Assembly: GCA_903970185.1 (NCBI GenBank)
Contig: CAJCIC010000015.1
Span: 1 to 41,809 of the forward strand
DNA: 41,809 nt
Reading direction: 5' to 3'
From: Gammaproteobacteria bacterium
GTDB lineage: Bacteria > Pseudomonadota > Gammaproteobacteria > Burkholderiales > Burkholderiaceae_D
Shown piece after piece: positions 14,799-22,990 of this stretch. Every line of letters starts with the position of its first letter. The stretch's first letter is position 1. A program made the translations under genes and the position numbers. The notes below the pieces were generated by a model. It saw only the letters and a program-made list of their open reading frames with translations. It was not told where the DNA came from and ran no database searches.

Positions 14799-16985
14799 AA
14801 ATGCGTGCCGCGTTCCTCGATCGTAGATCTCCACGGGCTGTCGGATGTCTCCGATCGGCGAATTCACGAAAAGTCCTTGGGCCACCGCGCCTGAGGTCAT
14901 CGAAGCAGGAAACGTCGAATCCCAGGCAGACACCGCCTGCGCCCCCGCACGGGCGACAAGCGCCGCATCGGACGCTTCAAAGCGCGAGCGCACGAACAGC
15001 GTACCGATGCCAAAGCTCTGTGAATCCGTGACGACCTTGGGCGCGCGCCCCTTCCACAAACAGTCGTACTGAATGAAATAGTAGGTCGCAGTCGAGCCAT
15101 CATCGAGCACGTGGATGCCAACATCGCCAGCGACGTTGTCGATGACGTCGTTAGCCCAAAGCAGGCTGGTTGCAGAACGCGTGCGCGATATCTGACCGAC
15201 ATTGTAAAAATAACTGTCGATCCACAATTCGCCACCAGAGGGCCGATCAGAGCCCCAGTCCCACACCGCCTGGCCGATGTCCTGAAACTGGCAGTCGACG
15301 AAGCTTTGCTTGTCAGCGTAATTCATGGCCGCACCGATGCCCTTGCCGCGTCCGCGAATTGCAATCGGCATGTCGACGAAGTTGACGCGATACCAGAAGT
15401 TGGCATCGATGCCGTGGATGCCCTCGACATTGATGCCAGCGTTTTTCTGGTGCGCAAAGGTCAGGTTGCTAAAGCTGCTAAACGCCACCGTCGCGCCGCT
15501 TCCAAAGTTGTCAGGCTGCGACGTCCAATTGATACCGAAGCTTCCCGACTCGATCGTAAGACGGTCAAGCACCAGGTAGATGAGTGTGGCATCGCCGCCG
15601 CCGGTGGGAAAAACGAAGTTACCGCGGCCCTCGATCACCGGAAAATCGCCTCTCGCAACGAGACGCACACCCGCCTCGTCATCGCCTAGAAGTCCTTCCG
15701 TACGGGTGCCGCTACCCAGCTTCAGAGGATGGTCAAGATAATAGGTTCCGGGCGCGAGGCGCACGATGCCCTCCAGGTCGATGCGGCGCTGGATTGCAAT
15801 TGACGCATCCTGATCGGCGGCAAATGCTACTGACGAGCGATCATCCGCGGCCAGGATACGTCGCTCAGGGCGACGAAGCCCCGCAGGCGGCGGCGTGAGC
15901 GCTGCCATCGCCTTCAGTGCACCCGATGCCGGCGCTGCCGAGGCGGCCACGGACTGCTGCTCGTGCGGGCCGAGAAGATCCGCGCGAGTCGGGCTTGGTG
16001 GCGCGTCGTCGAGAATCCTCGATGCCGAATTCTGGATCAGGGTCGCGCTGCGAACATTGGCAAGATACAAGTCGGCCGCATCGCGCGTGCCGCCTTTGCC
16101 ATGAAAAAACCATGAAACCAGTGCATCGACGTCGTCAAGGCGTAAAAGCGCGCCAGCCAGCTGCGGCGAGGAGGTGCCGCCCGAAAGTCCGAGGCTCACG
16201 AGCGTGGTTGCACCTTTGAAGCGGAAACATTCGGACTGATCGTGATCGTGAAGATTCCATGATTCGCAGTCCGCGTTGACCCACCAGAGATCGCCGACAT
16301 CCCTCCACGAGGAGCCCTTTTGCGGGGTCACTGAATTCATTCCAAGAAACAGGTTGGCACCGCTGGGCTCGGCCCGGTTTCCCGTCCACGACACGTGCGG
16401 CCCGGGCCAATAGCCCAGCAAGCCGGCAAACACGGAATCGCGCACCGATCCGGAATGCGCCTGATCGACAATGAGCCCCCCGAACTGGCTCACGCGCACA
16501 CGATGCAGATGGGCGCCGTCTGCGACCTTGACGTGAATCGCAGTGCCAATGCCACCAGAACCACCGATGATGTCGACATCCTCAATACGCTTGCCAGCTG
16601 CAAAGACCACGTCCGGACCCGACAGCGCATCACTTCGCACCTGCACGATCTTGACGTGGCTCGCGCCCGGCTCGATCACGATTTGCGGCACGCGCGTGTT
16701 CCAGCCGCCCTCAATGCGCATGCCGCTCGATAGCTGGAGTTCAGAGACGGCAGGCGAGCGGTAGTCGCGGTTGGCATCGAGCACGAGATTGCGATGGGCC
16801 AATAGCAACGATTGCAATTCACCTCTCTCATCGACAGTGACGTGATAAGGCGGTGGAAATCCAGAGTCGGCATTGGCATCATCTGCCGGGGCGTTAAGCG
16901 GCAGCGCTGCCATGAATGCGCAAACCGCGGCCAACACAGGGACCTGCGCGCGCGTGAAGGACGGCCAGGCGCGGCGCGAGTGCAT
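14787..16985 (-). CDS. secreted right-handed beta-helix (pectate-lyase-superfamily-like) protein
   Basis: This 732-residue protein has an N-terminal hydrophobic signal (about residues 14-35, ending near APADDA). Two stretches of parallel beta-helix-type repeats follow, about residues 50-330 and 385-715. Examples are GSGGIGTAIHVKVADGAHLHRVRVSQFGGLIVDQAHSG in shortened form, and DRLTIESGSFGINW. A Ser/Ala/Pro-rich linker joins the two at about 335-375. The second half begins with a pectate-lyase-superfamily-like opening (IAIQRRIDLEGIVRLAPGTYYLD). Such proteins bind or cleave acidic polysaccharides, and in EPS loci they can be lyases or epimerases. I cannot place catalytic residues. The gene starts 2 bp after the GT4 gene on the same strand, implying co-transcription. 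Confidence 0.75.
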   Translation of the reverse strand: MHSRRAWPSFTRAQVPVLAAVCAFMAALPLNAPADDANADSGFPPPYHVTVDERGELQSLLLAHRNLVLDANRDYRSPAVSELQLSSGMRIEGGWNTRVPQIVIEPGASHVKIVQVRSDALSGPDVVFAAGKRIEDVDIIGGSGGIGTAIHVKVADGAHLHRVRVSQFGGLIVDQAHSGSVRDSVFAGLLGYWPGPHVSWTGNRAEPSGANLFLGMNSVTPQKGSSWRDVGDLWWVNADCESWNLHDHDQSECFRFKGATTLVSLGLSGGTSSPQLAGALLRLDDVDALVSWFFHGKGGTRDAADLYLANVRSATLIQNSASRILDDAPPSPTRADLLGPHEQQSVAASAAPASGALKAMAALTPPPAGLRRPERRILAADDRSSVAFAADQDASIAIQRRIDLEGIVRLAPGTYYLDHPLKLGSGTRTEGLLGDDEAGVRLVARGDFPVIEGRGNFVFPTGGGDATLIYLVLDRLTIESGSFGINWTSQPDNFGSGATVAFSSFSNLTFAHQKNAGINVEGIHGIDANFWYRVNFVDMPIAIRGRGKGIGAAMNYADKQSFVDCQFQDIGQAVWDWGSDRPSGGELWIDSYFYNVGQISRTRSATSLLWANDVIDNVAGDVGIHVLDDGSTATYYFIQYDCLWKGRAPKVVTDSQSFGIGTLFVRSRFEASDAALVARAGAQAVSAWDSTFPASMTSGAVAQGLFVNSPIGDIRQPVEIYDRGTRHAFLAQ

Positions 16986-16987
16986 CG

Positions 16988-18334
16988 CTAAGCGTCACCA
17001 AGCGCCAACAGGCAGCGCGTCACCTTCTGTGCATAGACGTCCCAGTGATATTGCAGGGCGCGCGCACGCGCGTTCTGGCCCATCTGGCGACAAAGCTCGG
17101 CATCGTCGTAGAGCAGTTCCAGCTTTTGTGCGATCGCATCCTCGTTGCGGATGGGAATCACAAAGCCATCGATGCCATCTCGCACCAGATCACCTGGCCC
17201 GTGACCGGTGACGATCACGGGAAGGCCACAGGCCATGGCTTCAAGCACGACAAGGCCCATGCCTTCGATCAGGGTCGGAAAAACAAAGACGCTGCTTTGC
17301 CGATACATCTGGGCAAGCGCTGGCCGCGGCAGGTGCGGCACGTGTCGAAAAACGTCCCGGTAGGGAACCAGCGGCGCGCCGTTGCCGATCAGCGCGCCCA
17401 CCAGCGTCAAGCGCGTGTCGCGCCGCTGGAATTTTCTGTAGCCGCGCAGCAGGTAGGAAAGGCCCTTGCGCTGCGACAGCTGTCCGGCGTAGATGACGTC
17501 AAAGCCATTGCGGTCCCGCTCGATGCCGCTGGGAGAAAAAACGTCGAGATCGACGCCGTAGGCGATGCTGTGAATCTTTCTGACAGGAACCAAGGCATCA
17601 ATGAATGAATCCCGGGCGTAGCTCGACCCCACCAGGATGCCATCGGCAAGCGCGATTTCTTCGTCGAGTTGCGCCTCGAACCCTTCGGGCCAGTGATCGA
17701 ATCCGACCCATGTCGAAGCGAACGCCGGTTCGCGCTCGACTTCTTCGGCCCACATCTTGCGATGGGTCTTGTGATGGGCAATCGGATAGTTCAAGACGGC
17801 GTGCCCGCCATTGCGCTGGCAGACCTTGAACGCATCGCGCGCAAAACCATGAAAGGCGACGACGCAGTTCGCCTCCGAGGCGAGCGCTGCGCCACGCCGT
17901 GCCACGGCCTTGCGCACAGACTCATCCAGAAACTGCGTGCCGGGTCGGCTCAAGGCGTCAAGCCATGTCGGTGCCCGCAAGAGAAGTGCTGCACAGAAAT
18001 CCGGTAGCACTGCCGCTTCGCGCGTTAAGGCCAAGAGTTGCGGGTCATCGATACGACGCCTCCCGAAGGTCCTGGCGTAGACGCTTCCTGCAAGCGGAAG
18101 TCGCTCGATGATGCGCTCCCAGGGCCGCCCCTTGTTGACATACGGCCTGACAAAGCCGGTTAACGCCTCGCAGTGAGCCAGATGCCCTGCCAGGTAATTA
18201 AGCTCAGGCGCGTTAAAGCTGATGACAAGCGTCTTTAGCGTATGGGCAGCTAGAAGCGAAGTCGCTTCGGTTCTCGCATTCATGAGGGCGGCGGTAAAAA
18301 GTAAAGGCGCAAGGCTGCGCATCGAAAGATGCAA
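16988..18334 (-). CDS. glycosyltransferase family 4
   Basis: This protein has up to 448 residues; an ATG at 18283 (431 residues, starting MNARTEA) is an alternative start. No ribosome site decides between them. The acceptor domain begins near LKTLVISFNAPELNYLAGHL. The donor domain contains VIYAGQLSQRKGLSYLLRGY, and the E-x7-E signature is in EGMGLVVLEAMACGLPVIVT. It likely adds a sugar during EPS repeat-unit assembly. It is divergent from the polymerase-like gene (18423) and directly upstream of the beta-helix gene. Confidence 0.88.
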   Translation of the reverse strand: MHLSMRSLAPLLFTAALMNARTEATSLLAAHTLKTLVISFNAPELNYLAGHLAHCEALTGFVRPYVNKGRPWERIIERLPLAGSVYARTFGRRRIDDPQLLALTREAAVLPDFCAALLLRAPTWLDALSRPGTQFLDESVRKAVARRGAALASEANCVVAFHGFARDAFKVCQRNGGHAVLNYPIAHHKTHRKMWAEEVEREPAFASTWVGFDHWPEGFEAQLDEEIALADGILVGSSYARDSFIDALVPVRKIHSIAYGVDLDVFSPSGIERDRNGFDVIYAGQLSQRKGLSYLLRGYRKFQRRDTRLTLVGALIGNGAPLVPYRDVFRHVPHLPRPALAQMYRQSSVFVFPTLIEGMGLVVLEAMACGLPVIVTGHGPGDLVRDGIDGFVIPIRNEDAIAQKLELLYDDAELCRQMGQNARARALQYHWDVYAQKVTRCLLALGDA

Positions 18335-18422
18335 AGTCTATCGACCCTTTGTGACGCTGCGATGGCCCAGCAAGGGCCACTGTCAACGACACGCAATAAA
18401 GCAGGCATAGGCTTTGGCGTCC

Positions 18423-19970
18423 ATGGCGCTTCCCCTTTCCTTATCCGCAAGACCGCGGGCTCAATTCGAGACGGCCAGAACGCCCGCGCCCCGTACCAGA
18501 GTGAGTTCACGCGAGCGCAGCCGGCGCGCGGTGGTCTTCTTGACGCTCGTCGTCTACCTTCTTGCAATTTTCGAGGGGGTGCTTCGCAAGTGGCTTTTTC
18601 CGGGATTGGGTCAGTACCTCTTTTTCGTCAGGGACCCGTTTGTTTTGCTGGCCTACGTCATTGCGACCAAGGACCACCTCTGGCCGCGAAAAAGCCTGCC
18701 GCTGCGGCTCGGTCTGATCGCGGGTGTGCTGGGCGGCCTAGTCGCCCTGTTGCAGCTGGCGCTGGCTGGCTTTGCCCAGACCGACGTCCTGCTCGCAGCC
18801 TATGGCTGGCGCAACTACTTCTTCTATCTTCCTCTGGCCTTTTTAGCCGGGGCCCAGTTTCGGCGCGCCGACGTCTTTCGCCTCCTGAAGATCACGCTGT
18901 TACTGGCCGCACCGCTCGCGCTCCTGGTGTTCCTGCAGTTTCGAGCGCCTGCCAACGCGCCGATCAATGTGGGCAACGCGGCTGACAGCTTGAGCCAGTT
19001 CCGGGGCCTGGGACTGGATCCGGATCACACCCGGCCGATGGGCACCTTCACCTCGGTCAGTGGCGAGGCGATGTTTCTCGCAACCGCGTTTGCAGCCCTG
19101 TTAGGCGTGCTCCTGATCCCGGCTAAGCGCCGGCCGATCGGCGGCGTCACGCTGTTGATCGGCGCGATCGGCATTTTCAGCGCACTTGCCTTTAGCGGCA
19201 GCCGCTACGCTTTCCTCCACTGCGGGTTGGCGGTACTTGGCGCCATGGCCTTGGGACTGATCGCCCGCGGATCATCGCTTCGATGGCGCGCGCTGATTCT
19301 TCCTGCCACGGTGGTCACCTTCGCACTGGTGCTCTACCCGATCGTGTTCCCGGCTGGCTTTGCGTCGATCAGCAATCGCTTCAGTACCGCCGACGAGTTC
19401 GAGCAGCAGCAATTTGGCGGTGGCGGCGTTTTCAAGCGCGCGCTCTCGGGGATGACCGCATTCGTGCCGCTTGTGAAAGACGTGCCCGCGCTAGGCTATG
19501 GACTCGGCTACGGCGGCAATGCAAGCACCTTGTTGGGGACCACGATCAATGGCGTCTCGCCGCTCGAATTGGCCGAGTCGGACTGGTCGCGCCATATCGT
19601 CGATCTTGGCCCGCTCTTTGGCTGCATGTTCATCGTCTTTCGCATCTGGCTCACGTGCTGGCTCCTGCAGCGCGTGCTGCGCCATACACGGCGCAGCTCC
19701 GACCCACTGGCGCTGCTGCTTTTCTCGTTTCTGCTGCCCGAGCTGCTCTTTGGCCAGGTCACAGGTCATGGCACGGTGAACGTCTACACCTGGCTTTTTG
19801 TCGGTCTGTGTCTCGCATCGATGCGATCCGCGAGGAGACGGCGCGGCGCGCCGGCACGCGCAGCGGGTTTCGCTCATGCCGATCGCTCGGGGCACATAAC
19901 CGCGCCCGTTCGCCGCAATCAACCCGGGGCCTTCACCGTCGTAAATCGAATTGCAACGCTTCAAAAATAA
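18423..19970 (+). CDS. O-antigen ligase / Wzy-like EPS polymerase (integral membrane)
   Basis: From the ATG at 18423 the protein has 515 residues with about 11-12 hydrophobic helices. A basic N-terminal tail leads into VVFLTLVVYLLAIFEGVLRKW. Features typical of the Wzy/WaaL family include GLDPDHTRPMGTFTS, FSGSRYAF, and a large loop between late helices (PALGYGLGYGGNAS, LELAESDWSRHIVDLGPLFG). It would polymerise lipid-linked repeat units in the periplasm. A TTG three codons earlier is an alternative start. The C-terminal 40 residues are basic and probably cytoplasmic. It heads the plus-strand EPS core; a 155-bp gap follows. Confidence 0.82.
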   Translation: MALPLSLSARPRAQFETARTPAPRTRVSSRERSRRAVVFLTLVVYLLAIFEGVLRKWLFPGLGQYLFFVRDPFVLLAYVIATKDHLWPRKSLPLRLGLIAGVLGGLVALLQLALAGFAQTDVLLAAYGWRNYFFYLPLAFLAGAQFRRADVFRLLKITLLLAAPLALLVFLQFRAPANAPINVGNAADSLSQFRGLGLDPDHTRPMGTFTSVSGEAMFLATAFAALLGVLLIPAKRRPIGGVTLLIGAIGIFSALAFSGSRYAFLHCGLAVLGAMALGLIARGSSLRWRALILPATVVTFALVLYPIVFPAGFASISNRFSTADEFEQQQFGGGGVFKRALSGMTAFVPLVKDVPALGYGLGYGGNASTLLGTTINGVSPLELAESDWSRHIVDLGPLFGCMFIVFRIWLTCWLLQRVLRHTRRSSDPLALLLFSFLLPELLFGQVTGHGTVNVYTWLFVGLCLASMRSARRRRGAPARAAGFAHADRSGHITAPVRRNQPGAFTVVNRIATLQK

Positions 19971-20009
19971 GACAGCTTCTAGCGATCATCACCCGCCCTG
20001 TGGAACGAG

Positions 20010-20037
20010 TGACACGGCAGCGAGAAATCGCGTGTCA
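20010..20037. promoter_or_regulatory. dyad and possible promoter ahead of the DUF2341-ExbB operon
   Basis: TGACACG and CGTGTCA form 7-bp inverted arms separated by 14 bp. Just downstream, TTGAGC (20042-20047) and GATCAT (20065-20070) lie 17 bp apart and could be -35 and -10 boxes for the gene starting at 20126. The position of the dyad just upstream of the -35 would suit an activator. The boxes are imperfect and untested. Confidence 0.3.
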
Positions 20038-20125
20038 ATACTTGAGCCTGAAATAAAGCATCACGATCATGGCGGATTAGTTAGCCCGCTCCATTTCTTC
20101 TAGTTCGATCTCTTAGTTTTTCTCC

Positions 20126-21865
20126 ATGAATAAAAAGATGCTGGTCGGCCTGTTCATGGTCGGCGTGATGATTTCGGGTTCGGCCGCCGCAAATTGGAAT
20201 GCCGATTGGGCGAGTCGCGAGAAGATCAATCTCAATACCGCCGACGATGGCCTTGCGACCAAGACGCCGGTGGAAGGGGCGCGCGTGCTGGTGCGACTGC
20301 ACACCGGCAACTTTGCGTTTGCCGATGCCAAGCCCGACGGCTCGGATCTGCGCTTTATCGCCGATGACGACAAGACGCCGCTGAAATTTCACATCGAGAA
20401 GTTCGATTCGCTCTCCGAGCTTGCCCTCATCTGGGTGACGCTGCCCAAGCTTGCGCCGGGAAACAAGAACGGCTTCATCTGGATGTACTACAACAACCCG
20501 AATGCCCCGCCAGCCGGCGATGCCAAGGCGAGCTTTGACGTTGCCCAGGCGCTCGATCTGCACTTTGACGAAAAAGATCCGCTGCCAAAAGATGCAACCA
20601 GCTACGGCAACAACGTCACGCAATCAACCGCAACGCCAAGCACGGCGGGCCTGATTGGCGCTGCAGAATCGTTTAACGGCACGAGCCATCTGCTCATCGC
20701 GCCTTCGCCTTCGATTGCGGTCGGTGCAGGCGGCATCACGGTGTCGATGTGGGTCAAGCCTCTTGGCAGCGAGCAAAACGCGGTGCTGTACCGCCAGGTC
20801 GATGGCAGCAATTCAATCGCACTGACGCTTTCGGGCGACAAGCTTGTGGCCACGGTCAATGGCGTTGGCACCACACCCGCCGGTGCCGTCACTGCGGGCG
20901 CCTGGCATCACGTTGCGTTTAGCGGCAAGGATTCACTCATCACCTACGTCGATGGCCAACAGGTCGGCGAGGCGCCAACGCGCGTGCCGGCGATGGCCGG
21001 ATCAATTGAAATTGGCGCCGGCTTTACGGGCGATATCGATGAGGTCGGCGTGGCCTATACCGTGCGTTCTGCCGACTGGATTCGCGTCGAGGCCGGTGGC
21101 GAGGGCGTTGACCAGCACCTCATCACCTATGCCCCTGCCGAGGCGGGAGGCGATAGCGGTGGCACCTCCTACTTCAAGATCCTGCTGGGCTCGGTCACGG
21201 TCGACGGCTGGGTGGTGATCGGCATCCTGATGGTGATGATGGTCATCAGTGTTGCCGTGATGGTGCTAAAGACCCTTTTCATCGTGCGCTCGTCGCGCGC
21301 AAATTCGATTTTCAAGGCGCAGTTCGCGGGCCTTGGCACCGATCTCTTGGCGCTCGAAGGCGCCCCGAGGCCCAACGAGCCGGGTAGCGCTGCGACCGGC
21401 GCGTCGTCGATGCAGCACATCTATCGCGTCGGCACGCTCGAGTTGCGCAAGCGCTTTGCGATCTACAAGGAAAAAAGCCGGCCGATGATTCTGACACCCC
21501 AGTCCATCGACGCCATCCGCGCGACGCTTGATGCGACCCTGATCCGCGAGACACAGCGTCTTAACGCGCAGATGGTGCTTCTGACGATTGCCATTGCCGG
21601 AGGGCCCTTTCTGGGTCTTCTGGGCACGGTCGTGGGCGTCATGATCACGTTCGCTGCCATCGCCGCTGCAGGCGATGTCAATGTCAACGCGATCGCGCCA
21701 GGCATTGCCGCAGCGCTGGTGGCAACGGTCGCAGGCCTTGGCGTCGCGATTCCATCGCTTTTTGGCTACAACTACCTCGCCAGCAAGATCAAGGAGCTCA
21801 CCACCGACATGCAGGTCTTCGTCGACGAGTTTGTGACCCGGCTCGCCGAGGGCTATTCGGAATGA
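20126..21865 (+). CDS. DUF2341-LamG-MotA/TolQ/ExbB chimeric proton-channel protein
   Basis: This 579-residue protein has a signal-like N-terminus (residues 1-21). A DUF2341-type domain follows (about 23-130: NADWASREKINL, LRFIADDDKTPLKFHIE, GFIWMYYNNPNAP). Next comes a LamG/concanavalin-A-like carbohydrate-binding-type domain (about 150-310: ITVSMWVKP, WHHVAFSGKDSLITYVDGQQVG, GDIDEVGVA). After a short linker there is an ExbB/TolQ channel module, with one helix at about 360-385 and two more at about 481-510 and 521-548 (GGPFLGLLGTVVGVMITF, IAAALVATVAGLGVAIP). It would form an ExbB-ExbD proton-driven motor with the next gene, while exposing a sugar-binding-like domain in the periplasm. Fusions like this exist in EPS loci, but their role is not settled. 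It heads a five-gene run. Confidence 0.87.
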   Translation: MNKKMLVGLFMVGVMISGSAAANWNADWASREKINLNTADDGLATKTPVEGARVLVRLHTGNFAFADAKPDGSDLRFIADDDKTPLKFHIEKFDSLSELALIWVTLPKLAPGNKNGFIWMYYNNPNAPPAGDAKASFDVAQALDLHFDEKDPLPKDATSYGNNVTQSTATPSTAGLIGAAESFNGTSHLLIAPSPSIAVGAGGITVSMWVKPLGSEQNAVLYRQVDGSNSIALTLSGDKLVATVNGVGTTPAGAVTAGAWHHVAFSGKDSLITYVDGQQVGEAPTRVPAMAGSIEIGAGFTGDIDEVGVAYTVRSADWIRVEAGGEGVDQHLITYAPAEAGGDSGGTSYFKILLGSVTVDGWVVIGILMVMMVISVAVMVLKTLFIVRSSRANSIFKAQFAGLGTDLLALEGAPRPNEPGSAATGASSMQHIYRVGTLELRKRFAIYKEKSRPMILTPQSIDAIRATLDATLIRETQRLNAQMVLLTIAIAGGPFLGLLGTVVGVMITFAAIAAAGDVNVNAIAPGIAAALVATVAGLGVAIPSLFGYNYLASKIKELTTDMQVFVDEFVTRLAEGYSE

Positions 21866-21877
21866 AGGGGGCCCGCC

Positions 21878-22282
21878 ATGCAAGTCCAGTCTGAACAAAA
21901 GCCCTATGACGACATCAACGTCACGCCGATGCTGGATTTGGCCTATGTTCTGCTCGTCATCTTCATCATCATGACCACCGCCTCGGTGCAGGGCATCAAG
22001 GTCAACCTGCCCAAGGCCAGCGCCACACCGAGTCTCGCCAAGCCGCAAACCAAGGCCATCACCATCCGTGAAGACGGCCAGGTGTTCCTCGACACGTACC
22101 CGGTGACGATGCAGGAACTCGAAGACCGACTGCGCCAGCAAAAGGCCGTCAACCCGAGTTTTCCTGTTGTCATCAAGGGCGATTCCGCAGTGCAGTACCA
22201 AAAGGTCGTCGACGTGCTCGATTTGCTTGGCCGACTTGACATCACCCAGCTTGGCCTTGTCACGGGCCGGCTGACCAAGTGA
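21878..22282 (+). CDS. exbD: ExbD/TolR-family biopolymer transport protein
   Basis: This 134-residue protein has one N-terminal transmembrane helix preceded by INVTPMLDLAYVLLVIF. The aspartate at residue 20 matches the proton-carrying Asp of ExbD/TolR. The periplasmic part (AITIREDGQVFLDTYPVT, VVIKGDSAVQYQKVVDVLDLLGRL) matches the family fold. It should sit in the pore of the ExbB-like module encoded just upstream. AAGGGGG seven to eight bases before the ATG is a good ribosome site. Length is normal for the family. Confidence 0.92.
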   Translation: MQVQSEQKPYDDINVTPMLDLAYVLLVIFIIMTTASVQGIKVNLPKASATPSLAKPQTKAITIREDGQVFLDTYPVTMQELEDRLRQQKAVNPSFPVVIKGDSAVQYQKVVDVLDLLGRLDITQLGLVTGRLTK

Positions 22283-22311
22283 AGCGCGGCCCGGACAACG
22301 AGTGAGTGGCG

Positions 22312-22962
22312 ATGAGCGCCCAGACCAAGACGATCGCGATTCGAATCGCCACGGCACTGATCTTTCTGGCGCTGGCCACCTTCACCTTTCTTGCAATCCA
22401 TCGCTTTCTCGACAAGGGCGAGCATCCGAAACAGATCGTGCACAACATTTCTCTCATCAAGCAACCGCCACCGCCGCCGCCCAAGCCGCCGGAAAAGCCG
22501 CCCGAGCCGCCAAAGGTCAAGGAAGAGGTCAAGGTGCCGCAAGACGAGCCCAAGCCCCAGGACAAACCCGCCGATGACAAGCCGCCCTCGGATAAACCGC
22601 TGGCGATCGAAGGCCAGGGCGGTGCGGGCTCGGACAACTTCGGACTTGCCGGGCGCATCGGCGGCACCGACCTGCTTGCCACGGGCGGCGGGGGCGGTGC
22701 GTACTACACGGGATTGATCCAGCGCCAGTTCTACGAGGCGCTGATGCGCGACAAGAAGATCCAGCACCAGGACTTCCGCGTCACGGTCAAGGTCACGTTC
22801 GGCGCAGATGGCAAGGTCACGCGCGCGAGCCTTGTCACGGGCTCGGGCAACAAGGACCTCGATGCCGCCATCGAAACCGCGCTTGCCGACATTCCTCCCC
22901 TAAAAGACGTCCCGCCCGCGGCCTTGCGGGAAGTCGAGCTGCGCCTGAGCAACCGCATTTAA
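22312..22962 (+). CDS. TonB-like energy transducer
   Basis: From the ATG at 22312 the protein has 216 residues; a GTG at 22306 is an alternative. A single N-terminal helix (IATALIFLALATFTFLAIHRF) is followed by a Pro/Lys/Glu-rich rod (QPPPPPPKPPEKPPEPP). A Gly-rich hinge comes next (LATGGGGGAYY), then a TonB C-terminal domain (RVTVKVTFGADGKVTRASLV, DLDAAIETALADIPPL). It would carry energy from the ExbB/ExbD pair to an outer-membrane partner. No TonB-dependent receptor is encoded in the window; the next gene is a porin-type barrel. The gene begins about 29 bp after exbD, so the three form one transcription unit. Confidence 0.88.
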   Translation: MSAQTKTIAIRIATALIFLALATFTFLAIHRFLDKGEHPKQIVHNISLIKQPPPPPPKPPEKPPEPPKVKEEVKVPQDEPKPQDKPADDKPPSDKPLAIEGQGGAGSDNFGLAGRIGGTDLLATGGGGGAYYTGLIQRQFYEALMRDKKIQHQDFRVTVKVTFGADGKVTRASLVTGSGNKDLDAAIETALADIPPLKDVPPAALREVELRLSNRI

Positions 22963-22990
22963 GTCCGATCAGCCTTCCACCAACCACCCC

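Noticed and set aside
21266..22357. A 363-codon minus-strand open frame opposite exbB/exbD
   Set aside because: It spans two clearly real plus-strand genes and the gap between them, and has no family features.
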